A DNA stretch of 13,037 nucleotides from Deltaproteobacteria bacterium (GTDB taxonomy: Bacteria > Desulfobacterota > Syntrophobacteria > B119-G9), in assembly GCA_003646715.1 (NCBI GenBank), contig QMLL01000014.1, positions 1 to 13,037 of the forward strand, written 5' to 3'. The notes beneath the pieces were generated by a model, which saw nothing but the letters and a program-made list of their open reading frames with translations, had not been told where the DNA came from and ran no database searches. Positions 12,802 through 13,037 of the stretch are shown here, one piece after another; the stretch's first letter is position 1, and every line of letters begins with the position of its first letter. Position numbers and translations under genes: made by a program.

Positions 12802-13037
12802 ATGGAAATAATTAGTACCCGGTATTATGAAGATATTTTTACTGCAGCGATGATAGTGTACCTATTTTCACATTTTGGTTCTGGCTCCGGACCTGTAGCG
12901 GCAATAACACGGGCATCACCGCAGAGCGGAGCAGCCGGGACTGTTGTCACAATCACAGGCAGAAACTTTGGACCCAGAGGACGTGTTGCAGTTATTGTAG
13001 AAAAAGCACTGGCTGCTGATAACGGTATGGCCTATGC
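12802..13037 (+). CDS. IPT/TIG-domain protein, start only (3' truncated by window)
   Basis: The first 78 codons of a plus-strand gene that runs off the window. Residues about 38-60 read I-T-R-A-S-P-Q-S-G-A-A-G-T-V-V-T-I-T-G-R followed by N-F-G. This is the hallmark start of an immunoglobulin-like IPT/TIG domain, usually found in secreted or surface proteins. ATG 12802 is the first start after the in-frame TAG at 12712 and has AAGG 8 nt upstream. The N-terminus has a weakly hydrophobic segment (about 15-27, F-T-A-A-M-I-V-Y-L-F) rather than a clear signal peptide; a start at the internal ATG 12850 is possible. It is divergent from the F0 operon across about 257 bp and probably unrelated to it. 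Confidence 0.7.
   Translation, partial: MEIISTRYYEDIFTAAMIVYLFSHFGSGSGPVAAITRASPQSGAAGTVVTITGRNFGPRGRVAVIVEKALAADNGMAY

Noticed and set aside
12827..12853. Alternative signal-peptide start (M-K-I-F-L-L) for the IPT/TIG protein
   Set aside because: It lies in a different frame from the TIG domain and stops after eight codons. It would need a frameshift, for which there is no other evidence.

Overview
The window reads as a chromosome segment from an anaerobic, energy-limited bacterium. It most resembles the syntrophic or sulfate-reducing Desulfobacterota (former Deltaproteobacteria). This is an inference from gene content: NuoG-type formate dehydrogenase subunits, an ADP-forming acyl-CoA synthetase, a ferredoxin, and split F0 genes whose b subunit carries a signal-like N-terminus. 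There is no rRNA, tRNA, CRISPR array or intact transposon. Base composition is moderate and fairly even.

Layout. (1) 2-4643, plus strand: two tandem paralogous molybdopterin formate dehydrogenase catalytic subunits. The first is cut by the window edge; the second is complete and carries a NuoG-like iron-sulfur N-terminus. Both use Cys, not selenocysteine, as the metal ligand. (2) 4644-5617: a strong inverted repeat, a small ferredoxin gene on the minus strand that lacks one cluster ligand, then about 640 bp with no convincing gene but a cluster of related hairpins ending in a terminator-like structure. (3) 5618-8428: a SagB-type nitroreductase (plus) facing a two-domain ADP-forming acyl-CoA synthetase (minus), with 3 bp between their stops. 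(4) 8577-9970, plus strand: trmL, a small unrecognised reading frame interrupted by one in-frame TGA with a perfect hairpin just after it, and a GNAT-like hypothetical gene. (5) 9997-12544, minus strand: an F0-only ATP synthase operon in the order a, c, fused c-c, b', b. (6) 12802 to the end, plus strand: the start of a protein with an IPT/TIG domain.

How the genes fit together. The formate dehydrogenases would move electrons between formate and NADH or ferredoxin. The acyl-CoA synthetase can harvest the thioester energy of an acyl-CoA as ATP (or use ATP to activate an acid). The F0 sector would couple an ion gradient to ATP. All three c-subunit hairpins carry the Glu32/Glu65-Ser-Thr-Tyr pattern known from sodium-binding, two-carboxylate rotor rings, so sodium coupling is predicted. 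The most unusual features are the rotor, encoded by a 2-helix plus a 4-helix subunit, and the TGA-containing small gene, which is either a selenoprotein candidate or a fresh nonsense pseudogene.
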